Source: Muribaculaceae bacterium (GTDB taxonomy: Bacteria > Bacteroidota > Bacteroidia > Bacteroidales > Muribaculaceae). Taken from it: DNA of 10,300 nt. The stretch lies in NCBI GenBank assembly GCA_017545095.1, contig JAFYCU010000120.1:1-10300 (forward strand). The letters are read 5' to 3'. The translations under genes were made by a program, and so were the position numbers. Positions 7,471 to 10,300 of this stretch are shown here, piece by piece (position 1 is the first letter of the stretch; each line of letters starts with the position of its first letter). A model generated the notes under the pieces. It saw only the letters and a program-made list of their open reading frames with translations. It made no database searches and was not told the origin of the DNA.

Positions 7471-7722
7471 TCACTCCTTATGCACCATGATGTTGATGAC
7501 GTGGTCCTGGTCGGCGAGCGGGTCTGGTGCGAGGAAGCGCATGGTCACCGGGTCGTACCAGCGGGCGCGGTTGTCGTACCAGGCCAGGCCGCCCAGGTTG
7601 TGCCACGGCTTGCCCGTGTGCCGGTGCCGGCCGCCGATGCTGCTCACCACGCCCAGCACGGGGACGCCGCTGAGCGTGTAGCTCACTGAAGAATACGACC
7701 CATTATGGCGCATAACATACAA
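7471..7722 (-). pseudogene. Truncated Rhs-core remnant
   Basis: The 83-residue frame carries the end of an Rhs/YD-repeat core: TLSGVPVLGVVSSIGGRHR, then GGLAWYDNRARWYDP and VTMRFLAPDPLADQ. This matches the RHS-repeat-associated core just before the variable tip. Full Bacteroidota Rhs proteins exceed a thousand residues, so this is a fragment. It lacks the N-terminus and shell, and after DPLADQ it diverges into DHVINIMVHKE and stops instead of continuing into PDISPWAYC. Base composition jumps from AT-rich to strongly GC-rich near 7690, marking the break point. The nominal ATG at 7722 lies 23 bp after the preceding lipoprotein gene. Whether it is translated is unknown; it may be a donor for recombination into an intact Rhs gene. 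Confidence 0.75.
7507..7549 (-). repeat. 43-bp Rhs-core direct repeat, copy 1
   Basis: This copy encodes VTMRFLAPDPLADQ in the Rhs remnant. It matches 8785-8827 at 42 of 43 bases in the same orientation, 1,278 bp apart. It is the conserved end of the Rhs core, where tips are known to be exchanged. Confidence 0.85.
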
Positions 7723-7745
7723 ACAATAATAGATTTGTAATCAAA

Positions 7746-8207
7746 CTATTTCTCCAACACACCATCCAATTGCCGCTTTTCATATTCTTTGGTTTTAAAC
7801 TTCATGTATTTTTCAATTTCCAAATACACCTTTTGTCGGTCATAAAAACATATTGTATCATTGAGTATTATATATGATTTAAAATCAGGCATACTTGGAT
7901 ACAGAATGCGCATTGAATTTATCTTTCTGAGTGTCACTTCACACTCCTTGCCACTTTTATGCTGTTTTAACGAAATCACAGAAACGGTATCTGCGCCAAG
8001 CAAGGCTTTATGAAGAATGATTGATTTGTGATTAATGCTCTGAAATATTTTCAAACTTTCAGATTCAAACTGGCCTAACCCATTTTCTTCAATAAAAATG
8101 ACACGATTAGAGCAGGCTGATACTTGAATGATTAAGCATATTACTAACACAATCGCTTTAAATGCATGAATCCTACTCCTTATATAGCATATACTTTCCA
8201 TCTTCAT
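7746..8207 (-). CDS. Small lipoprotein, likely immunity protein for the Rhs tip
   Basis: This 153-residue product has a lipoprotein signal: basic n-region, hydrophobic AIVLVICLIIQ and lipobox VSAC with Cys32. The mature part (about 120 residues) is unrecognised, mixed alpha/beta in appearance and Lys-rich at the C-terminus. It lies directly downstream of the Rhs-tip gene and its 5' end overlaps that gene by 35 bp, the usual place for an immunity gene; the immunity role is inferred. Membrane anchoring would suit neutralising a toxin that acts in the periplasm or envelope. The start is uncertain. ATG 8207 or 8201 gives a long n-region. An AAGGAG motif over the toxin stop codon is followed 8 nt later by an ATG in another frame that yields only 7 codons, while ATT in the lipoprotein frame would give a textbook signal peptide. 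The DNA is AT-rich, unlike the Rhs core. Confidence 0.75.
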   Translation of the reverse strand: MKMESICYIRSRIHAFKAIVLVICLIIQVSACSNRVIFIEENGLGQFESESLKIFQSINHKSIILHKALLGADTVSVISLKQHKSGKECEVTLRKINSMRILYPSMPDFKSYIILNDTICFYDRQKVYLEIEKYMKFKTKEYEKRQLDGVLEK

Positions 8208-8949
8208 TTACAATAATGGGTTCAATAAATCGCGAATCCAAATCACACGCTCTTTTATGCGACTCCAAATAATCCAAAGAATCAGTCACATAATTGCCTT
8301 CATTGTCTATATGCCCCTCAGGTTGTGACGCACCTGGATGTTCAATAGCACCAATAATAGACTCAAGCAACTCGTGCAGAACAGCGACCCCGGATTTCAT
8401 TCCATAAAAACTCTCTATGCTTTTTAAGGCAACCATATTTAATTCTTGATAAGCTGTGACCATTTCAATGCCATCATTATATGTAAATTGGCTTCCCCAA
8501 AAAGAACCTCCAATAACAAGAGGATTATTACTTGCAATAATGTGGATGTCTATGCTATTATCAAATACAGCAGATAGTATCATCTGATCAATAGGAGACT
8601 GCATATCTCCATTTATTGGAAATAGTTGCCCCATAGTTAGACCATATTTGATATTTGTAGATGTGCTTATTGCTTCTACAAAATCACCACTCATGTTTCC
8701 TTCCAAACTTACTTTCATCCCCGTCGGGTCGATGCGGTTGACGGGGTTGTCGTGGCAGTAGGCCCAGGGCGAGATGTCGGGAAACTGGTCGGCGAGCGGG
8801 TCGGGTGCGAGGAAGCGCATGGTCACCTCGGGCGAAGGCGGTATCACCGTATAGCCGCCAGGCTCGTAAGATGTCATCGCTGTCTGTGCATTGGCAAGAG
8901 ACGCGATTACATACACCACCGAAAGAAAGGAAGAAAAACAAACTCTCAT
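8173..8949 (-). CDS. Secreted mini-Rhs: signal peptide, Rhs core end and putative toxin tip
   Basis: From ATG 8949 the product is 258 residues. Residues 1-22 form a signal peptide (cleavage near ANA-Q). Residues 30-41 (PGGYTVIPPSPE) resemble the N-terminus of Bacteroidota Rhs proteins, from memory. Residues 42-77 are the end of the Rhs core (VTMRFLAPDPLADQ, PDISPWAYCHDNPVNRIDPTG). Residues 78-258 form a variable tip. The tip contains HELLES (192-197), then H204 and H231, which looks like a metal-binding or metallopeptidase-like arrangement; no toxin family is claimed. The thousand-residue Rhs shell is absent, so this is probably an in-frame internal deletion or an exported stand-alone tip. 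The frame is open upstream to 9087, but that extension overlaps the preceding gene and precedes the signal peptide. The core part (8714-8870) is GC-rich and the tip AT-rich. The gene overlaps the downstream lipoprotein gene by 35 bp. Confidence 0.82.
   Translation of the reverse strand: MRVCFSSFLSVVYVIASLANAQTAMTSYEPGGYTVIPPSPEVTMRFLAPDPLADQFPDISPWAYCHDNPVNRIDPTGMKVSLEGNMSGDFVEAISTSTNIKYGLTMGQLFPINGDMQSPIDQMILSAVFDNSIDIHIIASNNPLVIGGSFWGSQFTYNDGIEMVTAYQELNMVALKSIESFYGMKSGVAVLHELLESIIGAIEHPGASQPEGHIDNEGNYVTDSLDYLESHKRACDLDSRFIEPIIVNEDGKYMLYKE
8785..8827 (-). repeat. 43-bp Rhs-core direct repeat, copy 2
   Basis: This copy encodes VTMRFLAPDPLADQ in the mini-Rhs and has one mismatch to 7507-7549. 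Upstream of the shared block the sequences differ: here the frame reads SPE, there WYDP. This is where the deletion or exchange joint must lie. Confidence 0.85.
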
Positions 8950-9007
8950 AGAAATACTCTCATTAGAATCAAACAATAGTAAAGCGTATTTGTCAACAAA
9001 CGTATCG

Positions 9008-9814
9008 CTAATCCCCAACTCTAATGGATTTCCAACCACGACAGGAACTTTTAGTAGGAAGGGCAAATTTAGCTCCGTCAATCTCAAAAACTTTTAATGA
9101 TTTGCTCAACACATTGTAATATCTTAGAAAATTTTCGGGTTTGATATTATATAGCATGACCATGATATCATCTTTGATGAAATAGAATGTTTTCCGATTC
9201 TCCAAAAGCGAATACTCTTCCTTTTTTAGAGAACAGCCTTCATACTTATTTGCAACTCCTATATCGAACTCAATTGTTGTCCACACACTATTCCTTTCTT
9301 CATCATTCAAATAGCGATTCACGACCTCAGGTTGCCCGTTATACTCGACCAAGTAATCATAATCTTCCACAAATACTTCATCGAATGGTCCATTATAATA
9401 ATACCCATGACTTTTTCTTGTAATGTGGTGTAAAAGAATATCACCATTTAGTTCAACAAGCGATATGTTTGATACAATTCTATTGATATGCAAGAATACC
9501 ACCTCGCCATCAGGATAAAAGAAATAATACTCATCTCCATTGTTACGCGTTGGATACCACATGATTTTGCGTTCTGTGTCGGAATCTGGTACAGGCAGAT
9601 GAATCTCAAATGCAGGAGCATCTGGACGTTCCCAAATCCAAAATGTTGTATCCGACAGTTTTGACCTGTAATCACATGAGAATAGAGCTGTTTCAGACTC
9701 TACGCCCGTCACACTATGTTGGCTTTTATATGTGGTCGCACAAGAACTAAGGATTATCACTGTCACCAAGATAATGTAATCTAATTTTCTCAATAGCTTC
9801 TTTAAACTTATCAT
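9008..9814 (-). CDS. Lipoprotein, probable immunity protein (paralog of the edge gene)
   Basis: The product has 268 residues. Its N-terminus is a lipoprotein signal: KKLLRK, then IILVTVIIL and lipobox LSSC with Cys25. The mature protein is rich in aromatic and acidic residues and matches no family I recognise. Residues 198-246 (KKEEYSLL, NRKTFYFIKDD, LYNIKPENFLRYYN) match the partial gene at the right edge closely, so the two are paralogs. Tandem paralogous lipoproteins beside Rhs tips fit duplicated immunity genes; this is inferred. The 5' end overlaps the upstream 93-codon ORF by 68 bp. An in-frame TTG eight codons in would shorten the overlap and still leave a good signal peptide. The gene ends 58 bp before the mini-Rhs start, so co-transcription is likely. 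Confidence 0.8.
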   Translation of the reverse strand: MISLKKLLRKLDYIILVTVIILSSCATTYKSQHSVTGVESETALFSCDYRSKLSDTTFWIWERPDAPAFEIHLPVPDSDTERKIMWYPTRNNGDEYYFFYPDGEVVFLHINRIVSNISLVELNGDILLHHITRKSHGYYYNGPFDEVFVEDYDYLVEYNGQPEVVNRYLNDEERNSVWTTIEFDIGVANKYEGCSLKKEEYSLLENRKTFYFIKDDIMVMLYNIKPENFLRYYNVLSKSLKVFEIDGAKFALPTKSSCRGWKSIRVGD

Positions 9815-10028
9815 AATTTAAATCAAAATGTGATTTATCCAGATAAAAACCAATACGTTTGTTATTTGGATCTACCGCCAAATCTTCCTGCTGTAAAAAA
9901 ATCGAACTGGTTGCTGTGGTTGAATGATTTGAATTTCTATTTGGCTTACCATATCCCAACACCACTTCATATTTTCCAAATAAGTTTGACTGTTCTTGGT
10001 CGAATTTCGATGGTTCCGCCGTATTCAC
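9747..10028 (-). CDS. Small ORF of unknown function, possible tip remnant
   Basis: This is a 93-codon frame with only a GTG start (10028-10026); two ATGs just upstream run straight into a stop. I recognise no domain. It is polar, with no signal peptide, and ends in a likely helix (DKFKEAIEKIRLHYLGD). It starts four bases after the stop of the edge gene. Its 3' end overlaps the lipoprotein gene by 68 bp, echoing the toxin/lipoprotein overlap at 8173-8207. It could be the eroded C-terminus of a displaced Rhs tip or an independent small gene. The lack of ATG and the long overlap keep confidence low. Confidence 0.45.
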   Translation of the reverse strand: MNTAEPSKFDQEQSNLFGKYEVVLGYGKPNRNSNHSTTATSSIFLQQEDLAVDPNNKRIGFYLDKSHFDLNYDKFKEAIEKIRLHYLGDSDNP

Positions 10029-10032
10029 ATCA

Positions 10033-10300
10033 TTAAGGTGTCTTTGATGGCATTGAATCTACAGGTTGCTCTCGCCAGTTGCATATTACAGGTTCAATGG
10101 GTCGATAGAACAAAGTGCTATCGATAGATATGATGTTCAGAGATCTCTTTATCAGATTATAGTAATACAAAAAGTTCTCAGGCTTAATGTTATATAGCAA
10201 AACGGAAGTCTCATCTTTGATAAAATAAAATGTTTTCCGGCCATGCTTGATTCTATACTCTTCTTTCGAAATGGGAATCTTATGCACATTCTGAGCGATA
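10033..10300 (-). CDS. Lipoprotein-like paralog, partial (5' end beyond the window)
   Basis: About 89 codons of the 3' end are visible and the frame stays open to the right edge. The segment ISKEEYRI, then RKTFYFIKDE and LLYNIKPENFLYYYN, aligns with residues 196-234 of the lipoprotein encoded at 9008-9814, and similarity continues upstream to the edge. The GTG at 10287 is therefore not the real start. The C-terminal 25 residues differ. If full length it should carry a lipoprotein signal outside the window. Probably a duplicated or displaced immunity gene; function is inferred only from position and its paralog. Confidence 0.75.
   Translation of the reverse strand, partial: IAQNVHKIPISKEEYRIKHGRKTFYFIKDETSVLLYNIKPENFLYYYNLIKRSLNIISIDSTLFYRPIEPVICNWREQPVDSMPSKTP

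Noticed and set aside
8997..9004. TACGTTTG as a promoter -7 box for the mini-Rhs (minus strand)
   Set aside because: It matches TAnnTTTG, but no TTTG/TTG element lies at the required spacing.
8950..9087. N-terminal extension of the mini-Rhs to 9087
   Set aside because: It overlaps the 3' end of the lipoprotein gene and would bury a good signal peptide at residue 47.

Overview
The window looks like a chromosome segment from a member of the Bacteroidales (Bacteroidota), of the Muribaculaceae/Prevotellaceae kind. The basis is promoters of the Bacteroidota form (TTTG, about 20 bp, TAnnTTTG), a DUF2027-Smr protein typical of this phylum, a secreted protein ending in a type IX-secretion-like tail, and Rhs tips paired with lipoproteins. 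The genus cannot be fixed from this sequence alone.

Layout, left to right. 1-198: composite palindromic repeat block of REP/BIME type. 241-271: promoter. 291-1388 (+): DUF2027/Smr-domain protein. 1388-1670: about 2.4 copies of a 117-118 bp tandem repeat containing a 7-bp microsatellite. 1715-1890: second copy of the palindromic block, with an extra 30-bp unit. 2000-2037: strong hairpin. Everything from 2082 on is on the minus strand. 2082-4244: large acidic exported protein with repeated beta modules. 4472-5830: GntP-family permease. 5870-7300: AAA+ ATPase with a C-terminal PD-(D/E)XK nuclease-like domain, preceded by two matching 46-bp hairpins (7354-7451).

7471-10300 is the accessory part: an eroded Rhs/polymorphic-toxin tip array read right to left. 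It holds a partial lipoprotein-like gene running off the right edge, a 93-codon orphan ORF, a full paralogous lipoprotein, a 'mini-Rhs' (signal peptide joined directly to the end of the Rhs core and a tip with an HELLES motif), a small lipoprotein that is the likely immunity protein, and a truncated Rhs-core remnant. GC-rich Rhs-core pieces are embedded in AT-rich tip and immunity genes, the usual mosaic of tip replacement. A 43-bp direct repeat (42/43 identical) marks the shared core end.

The most notable points are the secreted mini-Rhs with its lipoprotein partner, the repeated tip-ORF/lipoprotein gene overlaps, the GTAG-flanked palindromes, and the twin hairpins in front of the ATPase gene.
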